Source: Alloactinosynnema sp. L-07 (GTDB taxonomy: Bacteria > Actinomycetota > Actinomycetes > Mycobacteriales > Pseudonocardiaceae). Taken from it: a stretch of DNA of 64,000 bases. The notes under the pieces were generated by a model that had not been told where the DNA came from, did not search any database, and saw only the letters and a list, made by a program, of their open reading frames with translations. Position numbers and translations under genes: made by a program. Of this stretch, positions 52,471 to 64,000 are shown in pieces; the stretch's first letter is position 1, and each line of letters begins with the position of its first letter. Location of the stretch: positions 2,976,001 through 3,040,000 of the forward strand of contig NZ_LN850107.1 in the NCBI RefSeq assembly GCF_900070365.1, written 5' to 3'.

Positions 52471-52631
52471 GCACAGCATCGCCCTCGGCCCCGACTGACC
52501 ACTGTGGACCGCGCTGGACGAGGCGCGCTCGCCCGATCTAGGTCCTTGCGGGTTTCTTACCGAACGACCAGGAATCACCATCTGATCGCCTCTTGTGAGT
52601 TCACTGGAGTCACACACTCCAGGAGGCACCG

Positions 52632-53159
52632 ATGGCCATTCACGCCGCGGTACCAGGACACTGGCCACTCACGGCACTGCGACGGGTGTTCGCCGCCTCG
52701 CCCTCGCCGCGATCCCCGGTCGTTCTGGGGGAACAGGTTCTGGCAGGCACCGCCGAGTTGGGCCTGATCGCGACCATCCGAGCGCTGTACCACCGCGACA
52801 CGGAGTCGGCCCTCTGGGAGCGGACCGGGTGGGAGGAACTGGAGCACGCGCGGTGGTCGCCCCAAACCGGCGTGCTGACGCTGCGCCACCTCAGCGGCCG
52901 CGTGGTCACGCGTTCGCTCCCACCACCGGGTGCCGGTGTAGCGGCGATCGCCCGTGACCGCGCGGCGGCCGCTCTCGTGGCCACCGTGCGGGTGCCGATC
53001 GGGACCGGCGCCGCACGGATCGCGGTTCGGCGCGCACCGGAGTCGGACCGTCTGGTGTGGATGGTCTGCCTGAGCCCGGACCTGCGTGCCGCCGACCCCG
53101 CTGTGCGCGCGCTGGTCGACGAGGCCATCCGCGCGATACGGGTGGACCTGGGCATTTGA
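52632..53159 (+). CDS. Conserved actinobacterial hypothetical protein
   Basis: A 175-residue soluble protein with the family phrases GLIATIRALYHRD, WEELEHARWSPQTGVLTLR and RLVWMVCLSPDLRAADPAVRALV. It resembles a PH-like small fold recurrent in actinomycetes. GGAGG lies before the ATG at 52632. No catalytic residues can be named and no function is known. Confidence 0.75.
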   Translation: MAIHAAVPGHWPLTALRRVFAASPSPRSPVVLGEQVLAGTAELGLIATIRALYHRDTESALWERTGWEELEHARWSPQTGVLTLRHLSGRVVTRSLPPPGAGVAAIARDRAAAALVATVRVPIGTGAARIAVRRAPESDRLVWMVCLSPDLRAADPAVRALVDEAIRAIRVDLGI

Positions 53160-53333
53160 CTGAATCCGAGTACCGTACCGACCCCGACCACAGCGCGCCG
53201 CACGAGAACGATCACGGACGAGTTCGGAATTTCGCGGATCTGTCGAACGATGAAATTCCGGACAGTGGAGACCGTCACCGATCCGTAAGACTAGGCGATG
53301 TGCTGCCCGGTCGGGGTCCGGCATCATGGCCCT

Positions 53334-53912
53334 GTGGGTTCCTTGAGAAAGACGCTTCTGGTGATGCCCTTGACGGTCGCCCTCGTTGGCTGCGGCGCCG
53401 CGCGAACCGACGCCGGGTCGTCCCAGCCGCCGTCGCCGACCGGGCCGGTCAGCGCGGTGTCGGGGCCTACGCGAACGCCGGGTTCCGACGCGCCGGTGGC
53501 GGTGCCGGAGCGGTTGCGGTTCACGTCGAAGACGCTGGATGGCGCCGCCTTCTCCGGGGAGAGCCTGGCGGGCAAGGCCGCGGTGTTGTGGTTCTGGGCG
53601 CCGTGGTGCCCGAAGTGTCAGCGGGAGGCCCCCGGGGTGGCTGCCACCGCGAAGGCCCATGAGGGCACGATGACCTTCCTGGGGGTCGCGGCGCAGGACG
53701 AGGTGCCCGCGATGCGTGGGTTCGTGGACAAGTACGGGCTGGGTTCGTTCCAACATCTGGCCGATGTCGACGCGGCGATCTGGCGGCATTTCGACGTGAC
53801 CCGGCAGCCCGCCTACGCGTTCGTGCGCCCGGACGGTTCCGTCGAGCTGGTCAAGGGTCAATTGACCACGGCCGAACTCGGTGACCGGGTTCGCGGGCTG
53901 ACCGCGCCGTGA
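53334..53912 (+). CDS. TlpA/DsbE-type thioredoxin lipoprotein
   Basis: A 192-residue exported thiol-redox protein. Residues 1-20 are a signal peptide with a lipobox LVGC, so it is likely tethered to the membrane outside. After a Ser/Pro/Thr linker comes a thioredoxin fold with active site FWAPWCPKCQREAP and the cis-Pro loop RQPAYAFV. The GTG at 53334 is chosen as the start of the signal sequence. It overlaps ccdA (GTGA), which supplies electrons, so both form one extracytoplasmic redox pathway. Confidence 0.88.
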   Translation: MGSLRKTLLVMPLTVALVGCGAARTDAGSSQPPSPTGPVSAVSGPTRTPGSDAPVAVPERLRFTSKTLDGAAFSGESLAGKAAVLWFWAPWCPKCQREAPGVAATAKAHEGTMTFLGVAAQDEVPAMRGFVDKYGLGSFQHLADVDAAIWRHFDVTRQPAYAFVRPDGSVELVKGQLTTAELGDRVRGLTAP

Positions 53913-54766
53913 TCGACCCGGACACCCTCGGGTTCGCCCTCGCCGCGGGCCTGGTCGCGGCCGTCAACCCCTGCGGGTTCGCGATGCTGCCCGCCTACCT
54001 GGCCTTGGTCGTGACGGGCGAGGACGGCGCGAGCGGCCGGTCGAGGGCGCTGGCCCGCGCGTTGGCCGCCACGGGGGTGATGGCGTGCGGGTTTCTCTTG
54101 GTGTTCGGGACGTTCGGCTTGGTGGTCGCCCCGCTGGCCGCCTCGGTGCAGCGGTATCTGCCGTTCGTGACCGTCCTGATCGGCCTGGCGCTGCTCGTGC
54201 TCGGCGTGTTCCTGCTCGCGGGCCGGGAGATCACACTCATGCTGCCCAAACCCGGTCGGGGCGCCCCTACCGCGCGGCTGGGCACCATGTTCGGCTACGG
54301 CCTGGCCTACGCCATCGCGTCGCTGTCCTGCACGATCGGCCCGTTTCTCGCCGTCACCAGCACGACCTTTCGCGGTGGCTCGGTGGGCGATGGCGTGCTG
54401 GCCTACCTCGCCTACGGCGCGGGCATGGCCTTGCTCGTCGGTGTCCTCGCGGTGGCGACCGCCCTGGCGGGCAGCGCCGCTGCCACCCGGGTGCGACGGA
54501 TCCTGCCGCACGTCAACCGGATCAGCGGCGTGCTGCTCGTCATGGTCGGGCTCTATGTCGGCTACTACGGCCTCTACGAACTGCGCCTCTACCTCGGCGA
54601 CGGCGACGCCGCCGACCCGGTGATCGACGCCGCGGGCCGCGTCCAGGGCGTCATCGCGGGCTGGGTCGACGACATCGGCCCCGTGCCGCTCGTGATCGCG
54701 CTCGCCGCACTCGTGCTCGGCACGATCCTCGCCACCCGGCTGCGCCGCGCCCGGGCCAAAACTTGA
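53909..54766 (+). CDS. CcdA/DsbD-type transmembrane electron carrier
   Basis: A 285-residue membrane protein with about seven helices. The redox Cys pair lies in AAVNPCGFAMLPAYLAL and ASLSCTIGPFLA, the standard CcdA positions. It passes reducing power across the membrane to the TlpA-like lipoprotein encoded just ahead. The GTG overlaps the TlpA stop, so translation is coupled. It ends just before the convergent glgB. Confidence 0.9.
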   Translation: MIDPDTLGFALAAGLVAAVNPCGFAMLPAYLALVVTGEDGASGRSRALARALAATGVMACGFLLVFGTFGLVVAPLAASVQRYLPFVTVLIGLALLVLGVFLLAGREITLMLPKPGRGAPTARLGTMFGYGLAYAIASLSCTIGPFLAVTSTTFRGGSVGDGVLAYLAYGAGMALLVGVLAVATALAGSAAATRVRRILPHVNRISGVLLVMVGLYVGYYGLYELRLYLGDGDAADPVIDAAGRVQGVIAGWVDDIGPVPLVIALAALVLGTILATRLRRARAKT

Positions 54767-54773
54767 GTGCTCC

Positions 54774-57059
54774 TCAGCTTATCGGCGCCAACCAGAGGAC
54801 GCCGGAAGGGGGCAGCGTGATTTCCACGGAGTACGGCCTGCCGTGCCATGACAGAGATTCAGCGTGGAGCCTGCCGGAGTCGCCCATGTCGGATCCGCCG
54901 TAGCGGGTGTGGTCGGTGTTGAGGATCTCGCGCCATTGGCCGCCGGTGGGCAGACCGATCCGGTAGCGGTTGTGTGGGATGCCGGCGAAGTTGGCGACGC
55001 AGGCGATGGTCGAGCCGTCGGCTCCTGCGCGGAGGAAGGAAAGGACGTTGCCTGCGTGGTCGTCCGCGGCGATCCACGAGAAGCCGTCGGGGGTGTTGTC
55101 GGCGGTGTGGAGCGCGGGCGCGTGGCGGTAGGTCGTGTTGAGGTCGGTGACGAGTCGCGCCAGGCCCGCGTGCAGCGGTGTTTCCCGTTGGGGCCAGTCG
55201 AGTGAGTTCTCGGCCGACCATTGGCTGGTCTGCCCGAATTCGCCGCCCATGAACAAGAGTTGCTTGCCGGGGTGGGCCCACATGAACGCGTACAGGGCGC
55301 GCAGGCCCGCCGCCTTGTTCCAGTCGTCGCCGGGTATGCGGCTCCAGAGGGAGCCTTTGCCGTGGACGACTTCGTCATGGGACAGCGGGAGCATGAAGTT
55401 CTCACTGAACGCGTAGAGCAGGGAGAACGTCATCTCGTCGTGGTGGTGGGAGCGGTGGATGGGGTCGTGGCCGAGGTAGCGCAGGGTGTCGTGCATCCAG
55501 CCCATGTTCCATTTGAGGCCGAATCCGAGCCCGCCGAGGTGGGTCGGCTGGGTGACGCCGGGCCATGAGGTGGATTCCTCGGCGATCATCATGATGCCGG
55601 GGTGGTTCCGGTAGGCGGTGGCGTTGAGTTCCTGCAGGAACCGCACGGCGTCGAGGTTCTCCCGGCCGCCGTGTTCGTTCGGGTACCACTGGCCGTCCTC
55701 GCGGGAGTAGTCGAGGTACAGCATCGAGGCGACGGCATCGACCCGCAGACCGTCCACATGGAACTCTTCGAGCCAGTAGAGAGCGTTGGCGACAAGGAAG
55801 TTGCGAACCTCCGCCCGACCGAAGTCGAAGATCAGCGTCCCCCAGTCGGGGTGTTCGCCGCGTCGCGGATCGGCGTGTTCGTAGAGGGTGCTGCCGTCGA
55901 AACGCGCGAGGGCCCATTCGTCGCGGGGGAAGTGGGCGGGTACCCAGTCGACCAGCACCCCGATCCCCCGGCTGTGAAAGTGGTCGACGAAGTATCGGAA
56001 GTCGTCGGGCGAGCCGAAGCGTGGTGTCGGCGCGTAGTAGGAGGTGACCTGGTAGCCCCAGGAACCCGCGAACGGGTGCCCCGCCACCGGGAGCAGCTGC
56101 ACGTGGGTGAATCCATGCCGCTCGACGTAGTCGGCGAGTTGCTCGGCGAGTTCCCGGTAGGTCAGCCCTTGTCGCCACGATCCCAAGTGGACCTCGTAGA
56201 CGCTCACCGGCTCCCGACTCCAGTCGGTGACCGCCCGCCGGGCCATCCAGGCATCGTCGTGCCACTGGTGCACCGACTGGTGGACCACCGACGCGGTCGC
56301 CCGCGGCATCTCGGTGGCGAACGCCATCGGGTCGGCTTTCTCATGCCAGACGCCGTCGGCGCCGAGGACGCGGAACTTGTAGCGCGTCCCCGGGGCGATG
56401 CCCGGCACGAACAGCTCCCACACCCCCGAGGAACCCAGCGACCGCAGTGGTGTGGCGCGGCCGTCCCAGTGGTCGAAGTCCCCGCAGACCCGCACACCGC
56501 GGGCGGTCGGCGCCCACACCGCGAACGAGGTGCCCTCGACCGGGCCGCCCGCGGCGTCGAGGCACCGGGGATGGGCGCCGAGGACCTCCCACAGCCGTTC
56601 GTGCCTTCCCTCGCCGATGAGGTGCAGATCGAACTCCCCCACCGTCGGCGACCAGCGGTATGGGTCGGCGATCTCGTGGGTGCTGTCGGGATAGGTCACG
56701 TCGAGCCGGTAGTCGTCCAGGGAGTGCGGAATCAGTCCCGCGAACAGGCCACAGCTGTTGTTCAGGCGGTAGCGCGATCCGTCGGCGAGGACGACGACCT
56801 CGACGGCCCCGGGGCGCAGCACCCGCACGACCGTGCCGTCCGACGTCGGGTGCGCGCCGAGAACGCCGTGCGGGTTGTGGTGTGCGCCCGCCAGCAGTCG
56901 GTCGAGGTCATCGGGGTCGGTGGCCACCGGGGCGGCGTCGACGGTGTGGGACGGCACGCTCGGCGTCACAGTCACGCTGGGCAGCACAGTGGGCGTCACA
57001 GTCACTGTGGGTGTCACGCTGGGCGGCACAATGGGTGTCGGTGTCACGGTGGGTGTCAC
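54774..57059 (-). CDS. glgB: 1,4-alpha-glucan branching enzyme GlgB
   Basis: The 761-residue GH13 enzyme adds alpha-1,6 branches. It has a CBM48 region, nucleophile Asp in [14 protein letters not shown], acid Glu in [10 protein letters not shown] and [13 protein letters not shown]. Residues 1-38 are an unusual low-complexity tail of Thr/Val/Pro (TVTP-like units) encoded by imperfect 6/12-bp repeats. The GTG at 57059 overlaps the maltokinase stop; other GTGs within the tail are possible. It is the last gene of the glgE operon. Confidence 0.93.
56947..57059 (-). repeat. Imperfect short tandem repeats coding the GlgB N-terminal tail
   Basis: On the minus strand repeated GTGACGCCC/GTGACACCC-like units code for Thr-Val-Thr-Pro. 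The unit (6 or 12 bp) keeps frame, so copy changes would alter tail length without shifting the gene. Confidence 0.6.
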
Positions 57060-58431
57060 GGTGTCGGTGCTCCTGCGGTGAGTCGGTCGACAGCGGAGAG
57101 AGGGATGTCCACCCAGGTGGGGCGGTGGGTCTGCTCGTAGGCGACCTCGTAGACGGCCTTGTCCAACTCGAACGCGGCGAGCAGCTCGACGTCGGTCCTC
57201 GGGTCGTCGGCCACGGTGGCGTAGCCGTCGCAGAACGCGTCACGATTGCGTTGGGCCCATAGCCGCGCCTTGTCCCGGACTCGGTCTCGGGCCTTCGATC
57301 CGATCAGCAGGTGGTGGGCGGCGTAGTCGAAGGAGCGCAGCATGCCCGCGACATCGCGCAGCGGCGAGCTCGGGGTCACCCTGTCCCGCTGCGACGAGCC
57401 GGGCTCACCCTCGAAGTCGATGATCACCCACCGGTCCGGGGTCCGCAGCGCCTGACCCAGATGCAGGTCGGCGTGGATCCGCTGCAAGCCGATGGCGGTC
57501 GGCGGCGCGTAGGCGGCGCGGTCGAACACCGAGCGGATATCCGGTTCGGCACGCCTGAGTCGCGGTGCGACGGCCAGCGCGTGGTCGAGTCGGCGGTGCA
57601 TGTCGGCGGCGCGCGTGCTGCCGTACTCGGGCCCCTCCACGAATTCCCCGAGCGCCATCCGCAGGTCTGAGTGCAGGGCGGCCACCGTCTCGCCCAGTCG
57701 GAACGATTCCGCGGCGAAGTCGCCGCCGACCTGCGCGACATCACCATCCGCCGCGGAAAGGAAGTCGCGGACACTCGCGGTGGCCATGGGCCAGCCATCC
57801 GCCGCCGACGGCAGGAATCGTTGCAGGAACGCGAGATCAGTGTCCACGCCAAGGTGTGCGGCCCGCACGGCTGCCAACGGCCGTGCGATGTGCTCGGAGC
57901 CCACGGCGTGCAGTGCTCGGTGCAGGGTGACGTCGGGATTGTCGCCCGGGGTGATCCGGCGGAACAGTTTGAGCAGGTAGCGCTGCCCGTACACCACGGA
58001 GGTGTTGCTTTGCTCGGCCAGCACCGGACGCGACCGCAGATCCGGATCGAGGATCTCGCCTGGCTCGGTCGCGAACCGCAGCCCGTCGACGTCGCGGGAG
58101 CCGACGATCAAACCCAGCAACACACCGAGGAGCTGCGGGTCCTGCATCGCGTCATAGCTGATCAAGCCACGTGGCACGGTGCCGATCGTCGCGTGGACCA
58201 GGTGCTCGGGCAAGGTCGGTCGAAATCCCAGTAGCACCTGATAGTGCTGGACTCGCGCGCCCAGGTCGACGGCCAGCATGGCGTGCACCAGCAGTGGGTC
58301 GCCGTCGACCAGGACCCGCGCCTGGACGGCGCTGACCTGGCGGATCGGGATGTCCTTGGCGGCGAACCACCGCTGCTGTGGCAGCCACTTCCGCAGGATG
58401 TCGGCCATCGAGTCGACCAGATCCATCGGGC

Positions 58432-58435
<4 letters not shown>
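57056..58435 (-). CDS. mak: Maltokinase (Mak/Pep2)
   Basis: The 459-residue kinase phosphorylates maltose to maltose 1-phosphate, the substrate of GlgE. It has the eukaryotic-kinase-like fold: [15 protein letters not shown] at the start, [15 protein letters not shown] in the N-lobe, [12 protein letters not shown] as catalytic loop and [10 protein letters not shown] as the metal-binding Asp. GGGGAG precedes the GTG at 58435, which overlaps the treS stop. It sits between treS and glgB, the normal actinobacterial order. Confidence 0.93.
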
Positions 58436-60109
<1,674 letters not shown>

Positions 60110-60117
<8 letters not shown>

Positions 60118-62137
60118 CGCTGCCGCTCCTGGTGATCGAGACGATGTGCGCGACCGCGACCGCGGGGTCGAGCCGGACGTAGTTGGTGTCCGACCACCCC
60201 CACTCCTGCCCGGTGACCAGGTCGACCGCGGTGAAGTGGGCGTCCTGCGGTAGCCCGAGATGCTCCATTCCCAACCGCAGGGTTCCCTCGTGGGGTCGGT
60301 GGGGGTCGAGGGTGACGATCACGACGACCGCGTCACCGGTGGCCGGGTCGGTCTTGCTGTAGGCCAGCAGCGAGTCGTTGTCGATGTCGTGGAATCGCAG
60401 CGTCCGCAGCTGCTGCAAGGCGGGATGGGCGCGGCGGACCCGGTTGAGGGTGCCCAGCCAGGGTTCCAGCGAACGGTTCTCCGCGAGTGCCGCCGCATAG
60501 TCACGGGGACGCAACTCGTACTTCTCCGAGTCCCGGTACTCCTCGCTGCCATCCGCGGCGGGTTCGCACTCGAACAGCTCGAACCCGGAGTAGACGCCCC
60601 ATGTGGGTGACAGCGTCGCGGCGAGCGCGGCCCGGATGGCGAACATCGACGGCCCGCCGCGCTGCAGCGACTCGTGCAGGATGTCCGGCGTGTTGACGAA
60701 CAGGTTCGGCCGGGTCTCCTCGGCGTGGGCGACCAGGTCGTTGCCGAAGTCGATCAGCTCGTGCTTCTGGGTGCGCCAAGTGAAGTAGGTGTAGGACTGG
60801 GTGAAGCCGAGGCGGGCGAGTCCGTGCAGCCGCGCAGGGCGGGTGAACGCCTCCGCGAGGAACAGCACGTCAGGGTGGGTGCTTTTGATGTCCCAGATCA
60901 GCCAGTGCCAGAAGTCCGCGGGCTTGGTGTGCGGGTTGTCGACCCGGAACACACGGACACCACGCTCGATCCACGCCACCACAACCGAGCGAATCTCCCG
61001 GTACAGCGCCTCGGGGGCGGCCGTGTCGAAGTTGACCGGGTAGATGTCCTGGTATTTCTTCGGCGGGTTCTCCGCGAACGCGACCGTGCCGTCCGGCAGG
61101 GTCGTGAACCACTCAGGGTGCTCGATGACCCACGGGTGATCCGGTGCGCACTGCAGCGCCAGGTCCAGCGCCACCTCCATGCCCAACTCCTCGGCCCGCG
61201 CCACAAAAGCCTTGAAGTCCACCTCTGTGCCCAGGTCAGGGTGGATCGCGTCATGGCCGCCCGCGGCCGAACCGATCGCCCACGGCGACCCCACATCGCC
61301 GGGACCCGCGGTGAGCGAGTTGCCGGGGCCCTTGCGATTCACTACACCGATCGGGTGAATCGGGGGCAGGTACACCACGTCGAAACCCATCGCCGCCACC
61401 CGATCCAGGGCACGCTCCGCGGTGGCCAACGTCCCGTGCACCGGACGGCCTGCCTGATCCCGCCCGCCGGTCGAACGGGGGAAGAACTCGTACCAGGACC
61501 CGAACGACCCACGAGGGCGGTCGACCCAGATGTGGTGCGCCACTCCGGTGGTGAGCAGGTCGCGAAGCGGCTGGGCGTCCAGCACGGCCGCGACCGGGTC
61601 GGCGAGCGCCGGGCCGGTCCGCTCGGGCAGCGCACGCCCGGTGTCCCGCAACGCGGCGGCGGCTTCCGTGAGCCGCGATCGCCGAGTCTCGCCGGGCCTG
61701 CGCGCGACCCGATCGAGCAGCCGCGCACCCGTCTCGAGATCGTTCTCCAGCGACTCCGCGTCGTGGCCCGCCGCCAGTTTGGCGACGACCGCGGACCGCC
61801 AGGTCGACCAGGGATCGCCCCATGCCTCGACGCGGAACGACCACGCCCCGAGCTGATCGGGCACCACCGTGGCCACGAACTCGTCGGACCCGGCCGCGCC
61901 GGGAACCATCCGGATCCGCCGCCATCCGCTGTCACCTGGGCCGCGCCACGCCGCCGTCGCCCCGACCGCGTCATGGCCCTCACGCCAGACCGTCGCGCGC
62001 AGCGGCACATGTTCGCCTACCACGGCCTTCGCCGGATGGCTCCCACGACTCACCACGGGGAACACGTCATCGATCACGATCCGACCGACACTCGTCAGAG
62101 GGAAGCGTCGACGAGTACGGCCACTCTCCGTGCTCAC
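60110..62137 (-). CDS. glgE: Alpha-1,4-glucan:maltose-1-phosphate maltosyltransferase (GlgE)
   Basis: The 675-residue GH13_3 enzyme extends alpha-glucan with maltose from maltose 1-phosphate. Nucleophile Asp lies in [11 protein letters not shown], acid Glu in [11 protein letters not shown] and the third acid in [11 protein letters not shown]. The N-terminal beta domain begins [11 protein letters not shown]. The GTG at 62137 gives the family's normal length; an upstream start at 62383 would add 82 residues without resemblance. It is the first gene of the operon glgE-treS-mak-glgB. Confidence 0.94.
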
Positions 62138-62468
62138 AATCAGCTCTATTCTTCCGATTCGATGCCCACACGTGTCCGCCGCATATCGGCGGCTACACAC
62201 GGCGACCTGCCTCGGATCCGGGTGACGGTGCGAGGGGCGCTTCCAGCTCGCGCGCGGCCAAATGTGGTCGGCGGCTGCGGTGACGTAAAGCGGTGTCACA
62301 CCATCGCGGACAAAGATCACCCGATTCGGGATGCTTCGGTTCTGGTCATCGCTCAATGACGTCCGATGTCGCCACTTGATCACATCGCGCTATGGCGATC
62401 ACTGTCGAAATAGGACAGAGTGGGTTGGCGCAACCCGGGGGCCTCGCTGTCGACCTTGAGGAACGTCC
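62138..62468. other. 331-bp divergent intergenic region (glgE / usp)
   Basis: Carries the promoters of glgE (left) and the universal stress gene (right). I see no clear hexamers, RNA gene or strong repeat. A GAGGAA ribosome binding site precedes the stress gene. Confidence 0.5.
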
Positions 62469-63293
62469 ATGCCGGATACGCTGTTCGTCGCCCGCGCGCC
62501 TGAGTCCAGCGTCCATGAGTCCACGCCACGGTCATCAAAGATGGTGGTCGGAACCGACGGTTCCTATCTCGGCGATCACGCCGTCAGGTGGGCGGCGCGG
62601 CACGCGGACCTGATGGGCGACATGCTGCACGTCTACCAATCGACGGTCGACGACACGGTCGCCCAAGCCTTGCTGAATTACCCGACGCTGCCCGTCACGC
62701 ACTTCACCGATGTGCTCGATCCGCTTTCGACGCTGGTCACCGCGAGTGCGGACGCTCGGACCATCGTCGTGGGCGCCCGCGGCAAACACCACCCCGGCCT
62801 TGGGCTCGGCCACCTGATTCGTCCTCTGGTCGCGCTGGCGGCTTGCCCTGTCGTGATCGTCAAGGGACATCCGGACGCGATCCACGGCCACCACACCACC
62901 GTGTCCGTCGCCATCGGCGACACCGCCGACGACGCACCCCTGCGCTGCGCCGTCGGCATCGCCCGCGGAACAGGCGCCACCCTACGGATCCTGCACGCGG
63001 GCCCACCCGCGCACGGAACCATCGAGTGGGCCATGGACACCGCGCGAAGCATCGCACCGGACCTGAGCTCCGCTGCCACGCACGTCCCCGGCCCACACCA
63101 TGAGATCGTCGCCAAAGTCCACGACACCGACCTCCTCGTCATCGGCCGTGGCCGCACACCCTCACTCGGAAGAGTGACCACCGAAGCGCTCTTCCACGCG
63201 CCGTGCCCGGTACTGGTCGTGGACAGCACGTGGCAGGACACAAGCCCGCCCGCCGCACTGAATCGACCTGAGGGCAGGCGTCGGCGGCGATAG
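62469..63293 (+). CDS. Two-domain universal stress protein
   Basis: The 274-residue protein has two USP domains. The first (residues 22-137) begins KMVVGTDGSYLGDHAVRWA and closes with the ATP-binding pattern VVGARGKHHPGLGLG. The second (residues 145-255) ends LLVIGRGRTPSLGRVT and keeps a shorter nucleotide loop. Such proteins respond to hypoxia and starvation in actinobacteria. GAGGAA lies before the ATG. Confidence 0.87.
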   Translation: MPDTLFVARAPESSVHESTPRSSKMVVGTDGSYLGDHAVRWAARHADLMGDMLHVYQSTVDDTVAQALLNYPTLPVTHFTDVLDPLSTLVTASADARTIVVGARGKHHPGLGLGHLIRPLVALAACPVVIVKGHPDAIHGHHTTVSVAIGDTADDAPLRCAVGIARGTGATLRILHAGPPAHGTIEWAMDTARSIAPDLSSAATHVPGPHHEIVAKVHDTDLLVIGRGRTPSLGRVTTEALFHAPCPVLVVDSTWQDTSPPAALNRPEGRRRRR

Positions 63294-63309
63294 CCCTCAC
63301 CTTGGCCCG

Positions 63310-64000
63310 TCAGCCATCGAAGCGGCCACGGAGGAACTCGGTGATCTCCGCCCGCGCGGCCTTGGCCTGCGGCACCACGCCCGGCATGCTGAGGAACGCG
63401 TGCGTCGCGCCCGCGTGTTCGGTGAGCCGCGCGGGCGTGCCGGACTTGAGTAGCCGTTCGGCGTAGCGGCGGCCGTGATCGGCCAGCGGGTCGAGGGTCG
63501 GCACCACCACCAGCGCCGGGGCCAGCCCGCTCAGGTCGTCGGCACGCAGCGGCGACACCGCATGGGGATCTGTTCCCGGCGGGACGGCCAAGCGATGGAA
63601 CAGCCGCAGCTGCTCCACGGTCAGGGTCGGGCTGTTCGCGTGCCGGATGAACGAGGGGTGGTCGAACATCGTCTCGGTCAGGTCGACGGCTGGGTTGACC
63701 AACACCTGCGCCCGCAGAAGCAGGCCGGACTCTCTGGCCCTGAGCGCGGCCAGCGCGGCGATCAAACCGCCGGTGCTCTCGCCGAAGACCGCGGTCCGCG
63801 CCGGGTCGACACCCCACTCCGCGGCGTGCCGCACGACGTGCCGCAGCACGTCCCAGCCGTCGTCCACGGCCGCGGACAGCGGAGTCCCCGGTGCGAGAAG
63901 ACGGTGCTCGACCGAGACGACGACCGCGGGCAGCCGGGCGGCGAGGTGGCTGTTCACCCAATCGCTCTGCACCGCCGTGCCGACGAACCCGCCGCCGTGC
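63310..64000 (-). CDS. HSL-family alpha/beta hydrolase, C-terminal part (start outside window)
   Basis: An esterase/lipase open to the window edge. The oxyanion motif HGGGF is read at the very end of the window, followed by nucleophile Ser in VFGESTGG, Asp in VVVPTLDPLADHG and His in GATHAFL. About 230 residues are seen, and roughly 80 N-terminal residues are expected beyond position 64000. A GTG at 63972 is internal, not the true start. Substrate unknown. Confidence 0.85.
   Translation of the reverse strand, partial: HGGGFVGTAVQSDWVNSHLAARLPAVVVSVEHRLLAPGTPLSAAVDDGWDVLRHVVRHAAEWGVDPARTAVFGESTGGLIAALAALRARESGLLLRAQVLVNPAVDLTETMFDHPSFIRHANSPTLTVEQLRLFHRLAVPPGTDPHAVSPLRADDLSGLAPALVVVPTLDPLADHGRRYAERLLKSGTPARLTEHAGATHAFLSMPGVVPQAKAARAEITEFLRGRFDG

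Noticed and set aside
62138..62383. 82-residue N-terminal extension of GlgE
   Set aside because: It lacks family resemblance and would take up most of the divergent promoter region; the GTG at 62137 gives the usual length.

Overview
The window is about 64 kb of very GC-rich, densely coding chromosome. Genes use GTG and ATG starts, most neighbours overlap by 4 bases (ATGA/GTGA/TGATG), and it carries a complete glgE-treS-mak-glgB operon, CcdA/TlpA, HAAT-type ABC genes, a STAND-type NTPase and a secreted chitinase. This suits a filamentous actinomycete, most likely Pseudonocardiales (inference from gene content; no 16S rRNA or other phylogenetic marker is present).

1-3.7 kb: the N-terminal part of a secreted RHS/DNRLRE-type surface protein (minus strand, cut by the window edge) and a divergent secreted GH18 chitinase whose promoter spacer holds a DasR-like box. 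3.7-31 kb: a large catabolic region. Leftward operon A (10.8 to 3.7 kb) encodes homoprotocatechuate meta-cleavage (HpaD dioxygenase, a FAH-RraA fusion, a DapA-family aldolase, HpaE dehydrogenase) plus MoaE/MoaF-like proteins. A divergent FeaR-like AraC regulator is followed by two aldehyde dehydrogenases. Leftward operon B (29.95 to 16.0 kb) runs from a copper amine oxidase through a branched-chain-type ABC transporter to dienelactone hydrolase, alcohol dehydrogenase, O-methyltransferase, SDR, a dimethylformamidase-like protein, an esterase and an aldo/keto reductase, with a LuxR regulator after it. A divergent HDAC/acetylpolyamine-amidohydrolase family gene lies at 30.1 kb. Together these look like uptake and degradation of an aromatic biogenic amine or a derivative of one, through 3,4-dihydroxyphenylacetate.

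31-45 kb: mixed genes: an EcsC-TerB protein, an alpha/beta hydrolase that has lost its whole catalytic triad, an FAD monooxygenase, an ECF sigma factor with a peroxiredoxin-like protein, a PLP decarboxylase and a GntR repressor sharing one operator sequence, a MerB-like protein, YnfA, PhoU, and two APC permeases (one KimA-like). 45.2-46.8 kb: an intact IS701-like insertion sequence with CTAG flanks, just upstream of one permease.

47-54.8 kb: a pentapeptide-repeat membrane protein, then the most striking locus: a GT-B/TagF-like gene split by a frameshift inside 7.5 copies of an 8-bp tandem repeat (48351-48410), which looks like a phase-variable contingency gene. It converges on a STAND/NB-ARC-like TPR protein. 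Then come a sulfite-oxidase-like Moco protein, a conserved hypothetical, and a coupled TlpA-CcdA thiol-redox pair. 54.8-62.1 kb: the glgE operon for alpha-glucan synthesis from trehalose. 62.5-64 kb: a two-domain universal stress protein and the C-terminal part of an HSL-family esterase running off the window.
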